Part shown: positions 50,337 through 58,844 of the stretch, one piece after another
How the letters are laid out: every line of letters begins with the position of its first letter
Position numbering within the stretch: the stretch's first letter is position 1
Assembly: GCA_035276475.1 (NCBI GenBank)
Contig: DATELQ010000020.1
Coordinates: 18,594-82,593 of the forward strand
Source of the DNA: DATDFB01 sp035276475
GTDB taxonomy: Bacteria > Acidobacteriota > Thermoanaerobaculia > Gp7-AA8
Reading direction: 5' to 3'
Length of the DNA stretch: 64,000 nt
Position numbers and translations under genes: made by a program
The notes under the pieces: generated by a model
What the model saw: only the letters and a program-made list of their open reading frames with translations
Databases searched by the model: none
What the model was told of the DNA's origin: nothing

Positions 50337-52139
50337 TTACCAGCCGATGCCGTAGTCCTCCCCGTGATTGCTCGATCCGCCCCAGAACGTCCCGTGGGCG
50401 CGGTCGATCAGAATGGCGTTGATCGGCCCCGACGTCCGCTCCTCGAAAGTCTCCGTGTACCCCATCTTGCGCAGCTCGCCGCGCACCCACGGCGGCGTCA
50501 TCGCGTTGAGCAGGATCTTGCCCGGCACGATCTCGTGATTCCCGAACGAGCTCCGCATCTGGTACGTGTTGAAGTTCGCCGCCTCCGTCGCTTCCTGCGG
50601 CGTCATCCCGAACTCTACGACGTTGAGAAAGAACTGCAGGAGGTTCTGGTCCTGGCTGTCGCCGCCCTGCACGGAGAAGACGAGGTACGGCGCGCCGTCC
50701 TTGAACGCGAGGGTCGGCGTGAGGGTCACGCGCGGATGCTTCCCCGGCTCGATGACGTTGAACGGCCCCTCGGAGGCATCCGTGACGAACGACTGCATCC
50801 GCTGACTCAGTCCGACGCCCGTGTGCCCGGCGATGACGGCCGGCACCCACCCGCCGCTCGGCGTGACCGACACCGCCCACCCCTCGGCGTCGACCGCTTC
50901 GACCGACGTCGTGCCGGCGTAGAACGACGGCGAGACATCCGCCGACGCGCTCTTCGTCCACGTCTTCAAAAGCGTCGTGAACGGATTCGTCTCCCCCTGG
51001 AACGGATACGGATCGCCCGGCGCGATGTCGGGGTCGTTGCGATCGGCGCGGACGAGCTTCGCGCGCTCCTTCGCGTACTCCTTTGACAGCAGGCCGCGCA
51101 CCGGCTTGGCGGGCGGCGTGTAGATGTCGCCGTAGTAGAAATCGCGGTCGGCGTACGCGAGGCTGAGGGCCTGGTAGAGCGTGTGGATGTAGCGCGCGCT
51201 GTTGTAGCCCATCGACTTGAGGTCGAAGTTCTCGAGGATGTTGAGCGCCTGCAGCATCGACGGCCCCTGCGTCCAGACGTTGAGCTTGTAGACGTCGATG
51301 CCGCGGTAGCTCGTCTTCACCGGCTCTTCGATGTGGACCTGCCACTTGGCGAGGTCGTCGAGCGTGAAGAGGCCGCCCTGCTCCTGCACGCCGCGGACGA
51401 TCTCGCGGGCAATGTCGCCTTTGTAGAAGCGGTCGTACGCGGCGTAGATCGCTTCCTTGCGCGACTTGCCGGCCTTGAGCGCGACCTCTTCGGCATCGAC
51501 GAGCTTGCGCAGCGTCGCCGCGAGCTCGGGTTGCCGGAACATCTCCCCCGCCACGGGTGGCTTGCCGCCGTGCGGCAGCATGACGGCCTTCGCGTACGGC
51601 CATTCATTGATGCGTGACTTGTATTTGATGATGGTGTTGATGAGCTCCTGCTCGATCGGATAGCCGTCGGCCATCGCGATGGCCGGCGCGAGGATCTCTT
51701 TGAGCGAGAGCTTGCCGTACTCCGCTTCCATGACCAGGATGCCGCCCGGCGTTCCCGGCGTGACGGCGGCGAGCGGCCCGTACTCCGGCGGGTACTTCAT
51801 CCCTTTGCCCTTGAAAAAGTCGGCGGTCGCGCCGGTGGGAGCGACGCCCAAGGCGTTGATGCCGGTGACGTTCTTCGTGTGCGGGTCGTAGACGAGCGCC
51901 TGCGTCTCGCCGCCCCACGACAGCGTGTCCCACATCGTGCAGGCCGCGGCGATCATCGCCGCCGCAGCGTCAACGGCGTTGCCGCCGCGCTCGAAGATCA
52001 TCGCCCCCGCAGTCGCGGCGAGCGGCTTGCCGGTGACGGCCATCCAGTGCGCGCCGTGCAGCGGCGGCTTCTGGGTTTTCTGCGCGAACGCGGCTGCGGC
52101 GGCGAGCACGAGGGCGGCGGCGAGGACTCTCGTTTTCAT
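50337..52139 (-). CDS. ggt: Gamma-glutamyltransferase family protein
   Basis: The 600-residue protein has a signal peptide (about 1-19), then the large- and small-subunit parts of GGT. The autocleavage/catalytic Thr lies in AGTTSVEAVDAEGWAVS (about residue 408). Other motifs are GGNAVDAAAAMIAA, GTPGG and, near the end, GSSNHGEDYG. It is exported and self-processed, and hydrolyses gamma-glutamyl bonds such as in glutathione. The usual T-T/S-H-x-S is here T-T-S-V-E, a small variation. The ATG lies 8 nt from a TAGGAT. Confidence 0.9.
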   Translation of the reverse strand: MKTRVLAAALVLAAAAAFAQKTQKPPLHGAHWMAVTGKPLAATAGAMIFERGGNAVDAAAAMIAAACTMWDTLSWGGETQALVYDPHTKNVTGINALGVAPTGATADFFKGKGMKYPPEYGPLAAVTPGTPGGILVMEAEYGKLSLKEILAPAIAMADGYPIEQELINTIIKYKSRINEWPYAKAVMLPHGGKPPVAGEMFRQPELAATLRKLVDAEEVALKAGKSRKEAIYAAYDRFYKGDIAREIVRGVQEQGGLFTLDDLAKWQVHIEEPVKTSYRGIDVYKLNVWTQGPSMLQALNILENFDLKSMGYNSARYIHTLYQALSLAYADRDFYYGDIYTPPAKPVRGLLSKEYAKERAKLVRADRNDPDIAPGDPYPFQGETNPFTTLLKTWTKSASADVSPSFYAGTTSVEAVDAEGWAVSVTPSGGWVPAVIAGHTGVGLSQRMQSFVTDASEGPFNVIEPGKHPRVTLTPTLAFKDGAPYLVFSVQGGDSQDQNLLQFFLNVVEFGMTPQEATEAANFNTYQMRSSFGNHEIVPGKILLNAMTPPWVRGELRKMGYTETFEERTSGPINAILIDRAHGTFWGGSSNHGEDYGIGW

Positions 52140-52146
52140 GGCGGCG

Positions 52147-52153
52147 TATCCTA
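52147..52153. promoter_or_regulatory. Overlapping divergent -10 elements for ggt and a small gene
   Basis: The 19-bp gap between the starts 52139 (minus) and 52159 (plus) contains TATCCTA. It reads TATCCT rightwards, 6 nt before ATG 52159, and TAGGAT leftwards, 8 nt before ATG 52139. There is no room for ribosome sites, so both mRNAs would be leaderless. Confidence 0.55.
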
Positions 52154-52158
52154 CTTCC

Positions 52159-52641
52159 ATGCGCGATCTCCTCGCCGCCCTCGACCGCACCATCGCACGC
52201 CTCTCGGGCGATACGGCGTACTCGTGGGGCCACATGGGGATGTGCAACTGCGGCCATCTCGCGCAGTCGATCACCGGTCTCACGCAGGCCGAGATACACG
52301 CCTCCGCGCTCGAGCGCGAAGGCGACTGGGAAGCACAGGCCAACCGCTACTGCCCGTCGAGCGGCCTCTTGATCGACACTGTCCTGGCCGCGATGTTCGC
52401 CCTCGGCCTCACGCGCGACGACATCCGCCACCTCGAGAAACTCTCCGACCCCAACGTCCTCCGCGGTGCGGGCCGTACTTACCTCCGGCGGAACCAGCGC
52501 GACGATGTGCTCGTCTACCTGAAAGCATGGCGGGAGGTTCTCGATGAAGCGAACGTTCATAGTGATCGCAGCGCTCCTGATCGGGGTGACGGCGCAAGCC
52601 GACCAGCAGACGGTCTATCGCCTGCGGTCACTGCTCGATGA
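52159..52641 (+). CDS. Hypothetical soluble protein with a 98-nt overlap with the next gene
   Basis: The 160-residue protein has an early cysteine/histidine cluster (WGHMGMCNCGHLAQ), a helical core and YLRRNQRDDVLVYLKAWREVL near residue 110-130. The last 33 residues are encoded inside the next gene's signal-peptide region and are low in order, so they may be a by-product of the overlap. The cluster might bind a metal. Family not recognised. Confidence 0.65.
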   Translation: MRDLLAALDRTIARLSGDTAYSWGHMGMCNCGHLAQSITGLTQAEIHASALEREGDWEAQANRYCPSSGLLIDTVLAAMFALGLTRDDIRHLEKLSDPNVLRGAGRTYLRRNQRDDVLVYLKAWREVLDEANVHSDRSAPDRGDGASRPADGLSPAVTAR

Positions 52642-53065
52642 CCTCGGCCGCCTCTCCACCGACCTGACGAAGGAAGCCAACCGCGACGCCGAGATCCTCC
52701 GCCGCTTGACCGACGCGGCGCGCGCGCTCGACGACTGGCAGAAGAACAACGGCGTGTCGAAGGCGATGGACGCCATCGGCAAGGCCGCGCAGCTCGCGTC
52801 GCAGCAGCCGCAGAACCCCAAGGTCCAGCGCATCGTGCAGATCGCGCAGGAGATCGTCGCGCCAGCGAAAGAGAGCTCGATGAACATCGATCAGATGAAG
52901 CTCCGCGGCGAGTTGCGCGGGCGCTGCATCGAGCCGATGCGGCAGGTCGTCGCCGAAGATATCGGCGGCCTGGCGCGCGTGACGAGCCAGCTCACCGACG
53001 TCACGAACGTGATCGCCAAGGCCATGGCCTCGGCGAGCGCAGCGGCGCTGGGACAGAGCGAATGA
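52544..53065 (+). CDS. Secreted helical protein of unknown function
   Basis: The 173-residue protein has a signal peptide (MKRTFIVIAALLIGVTAQA) and a largely helical mature part with heptad-like leucines (LRSLLDDLGRLSTDLTKEANRD). It ends in a helical Ser/Ala tail. GGAGG lies 6 nt before the ATG. It starts within the previous gene by 98 nt and in another frame, and the signal peptide plus ribosome site support this start. Function unknown. Confidence 0.72.
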   Translation: MKRTFIVIAALLIGVTAQADQQTVYRLRSLLDDLGRLSTDLTKEANRDAEILRRLTDAARALDDWQKNNGVSKAMDAIGKAAQLASQQPQNPKVQRIVQIAQEIVAPAKESSMNIDQMKLRGELRGRCIEPMRQVVAEDIGGLARVTSQLTDVTNVIAKAMASASAAALGQSE

Positions 53066-53066
53066 C

Positions 53067-53543
53067 CTAACGCACGACGACGCCGTCGCTCAGCTCCGTC
53101 GAGACGTCCTGCGTGTCGAACTCGAACGGGGTCGAGCGCTCGGTCAGCGCGGTGATGATCTGTCCGCGCAGGTCGCCATGCCGGCGAAAGACGACCGTCG
53201 GGGCGCCGTCCGTCGATACCGATCCGAGAAACGTCTCGGCCTCGGCGCGTCCGGCCCGGTCGAGGGCGTGATTCGCGAAGATGTAGAGCGACCACGTGTC
53301 GAAGTTGCGGCGCACCGGGTGGACGTCGATCGTCACGACGGTGTCGCCGCTGGCGGCGTCGTAGACCGCGGAGGTGATCGTCGGCGCCGGCTGATCGGAC
53401 ACCAGCGGCTGAAAGTTGGGGCCGTCCATGCCGATGTCGAAGGGCGCGCCGTTGTCGAACATGACGTTGTCGCGCACGGCCACGCGTCGCGCCCTCGAAT
53501 CCGTGCCGATCGGAAAGTCGTGGTTGCCCGAGATCGTGTTGCC
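53067..53543 (-). pseudogene. C-terminal remnant of a right-handed beta-helix surface protein
   Basis: The frame runs from a TAG at 53544-53546 to the stop at 53067. It begins with GNTISGN-like beta-helix rungs (GNTISGNHDF, VAVRDNVMFDN). A C-terminal domain follows with a conserved strand pattern (APTITSA, GEAETFLG-like AEAETFLGSVST, GQIITALTE), as in CSLREA/NosD-like proteins. Nothing upstream can supply the missing helix, because nuoF ends at 53578. A GTG at 53483 could still give a 138-residue product, so expression is not excluded. A truncated gene is the better reading. Confidence 0.65.
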
Positions 53544-53577
53544 CTACGTGCGCGCCGCGGGCCACGTCCAAGAGGCG

Positions 53578-54891
53578 TCAGTGCGCGCCGACCGGCATGT
53601 CCAGCCGGCGGTAGCGCCGCGTCTGCGGCAGGCAGCTCTTCTCCGTCACGTGGTGCAGGTACTCGTCGCGGAACTTCTTCACCGACGAGACCACCGGCCC
53701 GATCGCCGCGTCGCCCAGCGCGCAGAGCGACTTGCCGCCGATGTTGTCGCTCATGTCGAGGAGGAGATCGGCGTCCTGCGGCCGTCCCTCGCCGCGCTCC
53801 AGGCGGTCGAGCACCGACTCCAGCCAGTTCGTCCCCTCACGGCAGGGCGTGCACTGGCCGCACGACTCGTGCGCGAAGAACTTCGCCAGGCGCCACACCG
53901 CGTCGACGATGCAGACCGACTCGTCGAGCACGATGATGCCGGCCGAGCCGAGCATCGAGCCCGCCTTCATCAGCGCGTCGAAGTTGAGGGGGATGTCGAT
54001 CTCGTCCGCCGTCAGCATCGGCGCCGAGGCACCGCCGGGGATGACCGCCTTGAGCTTGCGGTCGTCCGTGATCCCGCCGCAGTGGTCGTAAATCAGCTCG
54101 CGGATCGTGATCCCCATCGGGAACTCGTATACCCCCGGCTTCTTCACGTTGCCGGAGACGCAGTAGAGCTTCGGCCCGGTGTTCTTCGGGCTGCCGAAGC
54201 TTTTGAACCACTCCGCGCCGTTCTTGAGGATGAGCGGCACGCAAGTGAGCGTCTCGACGTTCTGCACGACCGTCGGCCCGCCGAACGCGCCGACGACCGC
54301 GGGGAACGGCGGCTTCACGCGCGGCTGGCCGCGGTGCCCTTCGATCGACTCGATGAGCCCCGTCTCTTCGCCGCAGATGTACGCGCCGGCGCCGCGGGCG
54401 ACGGTGATGTCGAAGTCGAAGCCGCTGCCGAAAATGTTCTTGCCGAGGAACCCGCGCTCGCGCGCCTCGTCCAGCGCTTTGTCGAGCACCGTCGCGCCGT
54501 AGTAGAACTCGCCGCGGATGTAGATGTACGCCATCGGATTCGAGCCGATGGCGAAGCCGGCGATGATCATCCCTTCGATCAGAAGGTGCGGGTCTTTCTC
54601 GATGAGCACCCGGTCCTTAAACGTGCCGGGCTCCGACTCGTCGGCGTTGCAGAGCAGGTACGTCGGCTTCGGCGCGTTCTTCGGTACGAAGCTCCACTTC
54701 ATCCCGGTCGGGAAGCCGGCACCGCCGCGGCCGCGCAGCTCGGAGTCTTTGACGAGCTGCGTGATCTCATCGGGCTTCATCGTGGTGAGCGCCTTGCGCG
54801 CCTGCTCGTAGCCGCCCGACTCGACGTAGGTGTCGATGGCCGTGGAGTTCGGCTTGTCGATGTTCGCGGTGAGGACTTTGATCGGTTCCAT
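53578..54891 (-). CDS. nuoF: NADH-quinone oxidoreductase subunit F
   Basis: The 437-residue protein has the NADH site GRGGAGFPTGMKW, the FMN-binding CNADESEPGTFKDR and GAGAYICGEETGLIESIEG. The N3 4Fe-4S ligands are in ESCGQCTPCREGT plus a later Cys (SLCALGD). It is the NADH-oxidising subunit of complex I at the cytoplasmic side. ATG 54891 shares one base with the nuoE stop (TAATG). It is last in a nuoA-nuoE-nuoF group, followed only by a gene remnant. Confidence 0.97.
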   Translation of the reverse strand: MEPIKVLTANIDKPNSTAIDTYVESGGYEQARKALTTMKPDEITQLVKDSELRGRGGAGFPTGMKWSFVPKNAPKPTYLLCNADESEPGTFKDRVLIEKDPHLLIEGMIIAGFAIGSNPMAYIYIRGEFYYGATVLDKALDEARERGFLGKNIFGSGFDFDITVARGAGAYICGEETGLIESIEGHRGQPRVKPPFPAVVGAFGGPTVVQNVETLTCVPLILKNGAEWFKSFGSPKNTGPKLYCVSGNVKKPGVYEFPMGITIRELIYDHCGGITDDRKLKAVIPGGASAPMLTADEIDIPLNFDALMKAGSMLGSAGIIVLDESVCIVDAVWRLAKFFAHESCGQCTPCREGTNWLESVLDRLERGEGRPQDADLLLDMSDNIGGKSLCALGDAAIGPVVSSVKKFRDEYLHHVTEKSCLPQTRRYRRLDMPVGAH

Positions 54892-55421
54892 TACTTGAGC
54901 TGTCCGAGCACAGCGTCCATCTTCTCCACGCTCATGTTCTCGTGGTAGTCGTTGTTGATCTGCACGACCGGCGCGGTGCCGCACGACCCGAGGCACTCGA
55001 CCTCGACGACTGTGTAGAGCCCGTCCTTCGTCGTCTCGCCGGGAGTCACGTGCAGCCGCTCGCAGAGGTGGTCGTAGATGTCGTAGGCGCGGTTGACCAT
55101 GCAGCTGAGGTTCGTGCAGACCTGCAGGTGGTACTTCCCGACAGGCTTCTGGTTGTACATGTTGTAGAACGAGACGACGCCGAAGACAGTCGCGGGCGAC
55201 AGGTCGAGCAGCGACCCGACGTAGTGCACGACCTCGGGCGAGATCCAACCCCACACTTCCTGCGCGAGGTGCAGCGTCGGCAGGAGCGCCGCCTCTTTCG
55301 TCGGATAGCGCGTGAGGATGTAGTCGAAGCGCTGCTTGGCCTCGGGCGGAAACTCCGGCAGCTCGCCGGGGACGGCGAAACGCTCGGGGGCGTAAGGGTT
55401 GTCGGGATGCAGGTCGGCCAT
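54891..55421 (-). CDS. nuoE: NADH-quinone oxidoreductase subunit E
   Basis: The 176-residue protein has the 2Fe-2S ligands C-x4-C (CTNLSC) and C-x3-C (CLGSC). The thioredoxin-like fold motifs ATVFGVVSFYNMY and GLYTVVEVECLGSC are clear. It forms the electron input module with NuoF. It starts 2 nt after nuoA ends and overlaps nuoF by one base. Confidence 0.96.
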   Translation of the reverse strand: MADLHPDNPYAPERFAVPGELPEFPPEAKQRFDYILTRYPTKEAALLPTLHLAQEVWGWISPEVVHYVGSLLDLSPATVFGVVSFYNMYNQKPVGKYHLQVCTNLSCMVNRAYDIYDHLCERLHVTPGETTKDGLYTVVEVECLGSCGTAPVVQINNDYHENMSVEKMDAVLGQLK

Positions 55422-55423
55422 GG

Positions 55424-55792
55424 CTACCAGTCGAAGGCTTTCTTCTTCCAGACGTACACGTATCCGACGGCGAGCAGCACGATGAAGACGAGCATCTCGC
55501 CGAAGAGGAACATCCCGCTCGGGCCGCGCGCGGCGTCGCGGTAGATGACCGCCCAAGGGTAGAGGAAGGCCGCCTCGATGTCGAAGAGGATGAAGAGCAT
55601 GGCGATCTGGTAGAAGCGGACGTTGATCCGCTTGCGGTTGACGTCGAGCAGCGGCACGCCTCCCTCGTACGGCGAGAGCTTGGAGGGATTGCGCTGGTGC
55701 CGCCCGATGACCCAGTTGAGCGCGAGCATCACCACGCCGAGGGCGAGGGCGATTCCGAGCATGATGAGGATCGGGACGAACGAGTGCGTCAT
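55424..55792 (-). CDS. nuoA: NADH-quinone oxidoreductase subunit A
   Basis: The 122-residue protein has three TM helices and the family motifs SPYEGGVPL (Cys of the usual YECG replaced by Gly), RFYQIAMLFILFDIEAAFLYPWA and KKKAFDW. It is a membrane-arm subunit near the quinone site. The replaced Cys is known to vary between lineages. It is followed directly by nuoE; nuoB, C and D are not in the window. Confidence 0.96.
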   Translation of the reverse strand: MTHSFVPILIMLGIALALGVVMLALNWVIGRHQRNPSKLSPYEGGVPLLDVNRKRINVRFYQIAMLFILFDIEAAFLYPWAVIYRDAARGPSGMFLFGEMLVFIVLLAVGYVYVWKKKAFDW

Positions 55793-55848
55793 AAAAGCGG
55801 CGCCATGCTAATGGCAAACCGACGCGCGGGACAAGGCCGGGATCCGCG

Positions 55849-56778
55849 TCAGCGGTACGGCGCCATCAGCGGATACAACGAGATTGTCTCGTCGACGTAA
55901 TAGCGCCACGGCTCGTCGGCCGACGAGCGGACCCGCTTCGAAATGAGAATCCCTTCCGAATCGAAAAGGTCCTCCACCAGGAGGCCGGTCTCCTTCCCGG
56001 CGAACATGCGGCGTGTTTTGACCTTGGCGATCGCGCCGTTGGGGGCGCGCTCCGTCACGATGTCGTCGACCGCGACCCTGATGCCGTCGTGGCTGAAATA
56101 CTCGCGGCGGACGAGGTCACCGTGCTCGTAGGAGTCCTTTGCGAGAAGCGCTTCGGCGTCGACGGGATCGGTCGTCTCATTCGCCCTCTCGATGAGGTTC
56201 TGAAATTTCTTCGTGTCCGAATCGACGACATCGACATAGTTGCGAAGACCGAGACAGATCAGCAACGGCACGACCGTCAGTAGAACGAGGGCGACGGTCA
56301 CCGCCGCGCGAAGCGTGACGGGAAAGCCGCGCCGCACGCGCTCCATCGGCGCAGCGAGATTCGAATAGTCTCCGCCGAGGCACTTTTCGTAGCCGACGTC
56401 GCCGACGACCGCCTCCTCCAGCCGAAACCAGGGAGGAATCTCGTCCTTCGGAATCTCTTCGGCGAGCACCGGAAAGTAAAACCGTTTTCGAGGAAGCTTT
56501 TGCGCGTAGACCACTTCCTGCTGGACCCAGTCGCTCGCGAGCGACTTTCGTGTGCCCAGCGCGATCAGGCATTCCGACTGCTGAATCTTCTCGGCGACGC
56601 CGAGCGTGAGGCGCTCGCCGAGCATTCCGCCGCCTTTGTCGTCGTAGTCGGGGTCAAAGCCGCGCTCCTCGAGCCACTGCACGAGGCCGTCGCGCAACGT
56701 TTTCTCGTCGCGAGAATAGGCGATAAAGACGCGGCGGCTACGCAAGTGCGGCCGTGGAATGGTTCGGCGGAGAATCAT
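55849..56778 (-). CDS. TIR-domain transmembrane protein with unknown C-terminal domain
   Basis: The 309-residue protein has an N-terminal TIR domain (about 15-135) with box-1-like VFIAYSRDEK and SLASDWVQQEV, whose Glu88 is the candidate NADase residue. One TM helix (about 156-178) follows. A C-terminal domain of about 130 residues on the other side is rich in strands (LVRREYFSHDGIRV, GLLVEDLFDSEG). Bacterial TIR proteins degrade NAD or make signal nucleotides, often in defence. The TM layout is less usual. It overlaps the GT2 gene by 4 nt, so it is part of that operon. Confidence 0.8.
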   Translation of the reverse strand: MILRRTIPRPHLRSRRVFIAYSRDEKTLRDGLVQWLEERGFDPDYDDKGGGMLGERLTLGVAEKIQQSECLIALGTRKSLASDWVQQEVVYAQKLPRKRFYFPVLAEEIPKDEIPPWFRLEEAVVGDVGYEKCLGGDYSNLAAPMERVRRGFPVTLRAAVTVALVLLTVVPLLICLGLRNYVDVVDSDTKKFQNLIERANETTDPVDAEALLAKDSYEHGDLVRREYFSHDGIRVAVDDIVTERAPNGAIAKVKTRRMFAGKETGLLVEDLFDSEGILISKRVRSSADEPWRYYVDETISLYPLMAPYR

Positions 56779-58265
56779 GCCGCGCCCACCCTCTGATCGC
56801 GGTGGAAGAGCCAGAGCAGCGGAGGCGATCCGACGAAGCAGACGAGCCAGAAGAGCGGCAATGTGCCAAGCTGATCGAACGGTTTTCGCATGGCGATGAC
56901 CGCGACAGCCACATAGACGGCCCACGCGCCGGCCATCTCGAGCCACAGCCGCGAGCAGGTCGGCGGGGGTGCCGCCGCCGCGCCGGTCGGCCTGAACGCC
57001 ACCGGCCCCCGCGCGAGCGAACGAAGCATGCCCAGGGCCGTGTGCGGGCTACAGAACGCAACGGCCGCGCCGTTCAGGAGCGCCGACGCCAAAAACATCT
57101 TCACGCTCTGTCCGGCGCGAAGCGAGAGGACCAGCCGCAAGAGCAGGATCGCCGCAATGCTCGTGGCCAGGCCAACCGCAAACACACTGCCGAGTGTTTG
57201 GGCCGCTGCGGAGATCGACGGAACTCCCGGCGCGAGCCGGCGCGGTGAACCGACAAGGAAGAGAACCAGCGACGCGGTCCCCACGATCGGCAGCAGATAG
57301 CCGAGTACGTGCCGGACCATCAGCAGGGCACTCGAAACCCGGACGCGGAGTTTCATCGCCGCGATGACGTCAATGGTCTGCCGCGCCCAGCGAACGTAGC
57401 GGCGACGGAAGGCAACGATGTCGCGCGGCTCCGCGTCGTAGCTCACGGTCGGCACGAGGATGATGCGCCAGCCGCAATGCAGCAGGCGAAGCGACGTCGC
57501 CGTGTCCTCGCACGACGCACTGATATCGAAACCGCCGGCCGAGCGGATTGCCGCAGTGCGGTGGAGCGCATTGTGCCCGTGAGAGAGCGTCCATCCGATG
57601 GCGTCGTAAAGACGGCTCAGGATCCGGTTGCGGAGCGGCGCTTGGACGGCGAGACAACGCTGGAAGCGGTTGTCGGCGCGCGCGACGATCGTCGACTGCA
57701 CGATGGCGACGTCGCGGTTCTCCGAAGCCTCGGCGTATTCGACGAGCTCCCACACCGCATCGGCGAAGATGACACTGTCGCTGTCGAGCACGATGAAGTA
57801 CTCGTAGCGTTCCCCGTACGCGCGCAGCCAGTGATTCAGGTTGCCGGCCTTGAACGCGGCCCGGTCGCTGCGGCGGATGACTGTGAATCCGCTGCGGTCG
57901 GTCTGCCGTCGGGAAGCCTCGGTCCGCGAGTCGTCGAGGACGAACACATCGACATCCCGGAGACTCCGAAGCGAGTCGAGGCTCTCGTCATCGACGTCGT
58001 CGCAGCAAAGATAGAGGACCGCAACACGCAACCGCGCGCGATCCAACACCGGCGTGCGCGCGTACACGCGGGCTGGAAGCAGCAAACCGAACAGCAGTTC
58101 CGTCAGCTCGATGGCGATGCCGAGCAGCAGGCATTCGTGCAGAACGGCCAGAGCGAGCCACGGTAGCGGTTCGGCCGTCGGCAGCAGGAGCAACGCCGTC
58201 ACGCCGAGCAGCAGGTAAATCCCGAGGAGCGTTCCAGCGAACGCCGCGGCAATCCTGCCCATCAC
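56775..58265 (-). CDS. Membrane GT2 glycosyltransferase, cellulose-synthase-like
   Basis: The 496-residue protein has two N-terminal TM helices and then a GT2 catalytic domain with the conserved aspartates (VFVLDDS, VLDSDS), the acceptor ED (CEDTA) and RRRYVRW in place of the Q-x-x-R-W motif. Four or more C-terminal TM helices follow. It probably makes a polysaccharide or glycolipid at the inner membrane. The lipid-carrier or acceptor is unknown. It overlaps both neighbours by 4 nt. Confidence 0.88.
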   Translation of the reverse strand: MMGRIAAAFAGTLLGIYLLLGVTALLLLPTAEPLPWLALAVLHECLLLGIAIELTELLFGLLLPARVYARTPVLDRARLRVAVLYLCCDDVDDESLDSLRSLRDVDVFVLDDSRTEASRRQTDRSGFTVIRRSDRAAFKAGNLNHWLRAYGERYEYFIVLDSDSVIFADAVWELVEYAEASENRDVAIVQSTIVARADNRFQRCLAVQAPLRNRILSRLYDAIGWTLSHGHNALHRTAAIRSAGGFDISASCEDTATSLRLLHCGWRIILVPTVSYDAEPRDIVAFRRRYVRWARQTIDVIAAMKLRVRVSSALLMVRHVLGYLLPIVGTASLVLFLVGSPRRLAPGVPSISAAAQTLGSVFAVGLATSIAAILLLRLVLSLRAGQSVKMFLASALLNGAAVAFCSPHTALGMLRSLARGPVAFRPTGAAAAPPPTCSRLWLEMAGAWAVYVAVAVIAMRKPFDQLGTLPLFWLVCFVGSPPLLWLFHRDQRVGAA

Positions 58266-58819
58266 TGCGGCCTCCAGATCGTCACGACGTCACTGCGCGG
58301 CAGCGCCGGAGGATGGTCGAGCTGCTGGTTGACGGAGAACGACTGATAGTGCAGCAGGTCCGCCCAGTGCGGACGCGGCGATGCGACGGCGATGACCTGG
58401 AAATACTGCCCGCGGCCCTCCCTCGCGGAACCGAGAACGATCTCCGCTTTCCATGCCCCCGCACCGATCGGACGAGGCTGAACCCACCACGGCTGCCCGA
58501 CGCGGCGCGGCGAGCACGGATGCACCAGGAGCCACACCGTCGCGTCAGGCGGCGAGACCGTGCCTTCGACCGAGAACCACGGCGAGTCGGCCTTCGCCGC
58601 ATCTCGCGGCGCGTCGATGCGGACGTCGGCGATTGGCGGCCGCCAGAGGAAGAACGAGAGCGTGCAGACGCCGGCGGCGGACAGAATGAAGGCGACGATC
58701 GCCAGGTAAAGGCGGCGGCGTTGCGTGATCCACAATGTACCGATGTAGGCGAGCAAACCCCCAATGCCGAGGATGGCGACATAAGCGCCGACAATCGGCA
58801 GATTCAGACGCGACATCAT
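58262..58819 (-). CDS. Membrane protein with a C-terminal beta domain, unknown
   Basis: The 185-residue protein has two N-terminal TM helices (about 8-30 and 37-60) and then a soluble domain of about 115 residues. That domain has an Ig-like strand pattern (FSVEGTVSPPDATVWLLVHP, QYFQVIAVASPRP). It starts with two consecutive ATGs; either could serve. It lies 25 nt after the preceding membrane gene and overlaps the GT2 gene by 4 nt. It may be an accessory to the glycosyltransferase (inference). Confidence 0.7.
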   Translation of the reverse strand: MMSRLNLPIVGAYVAILGIGGLLAYIGTLWITQRRRLYLAIVAFILSAAGVCTLSFFLWRPPIADVRIDAPRDAAKADSPWFSVEGTVSPPDATVWLLVHPCSPRRVGQPWWVQPRPIGAGAWKAEIVLGSAREGRGQYFQVIAVASPRPHWADLLHYQSFSVNQQLDHPPALPRSDVVTIWRPQ

Positions 58820-58844
58820 TCACCACAAGGCGGATTGATGGATT

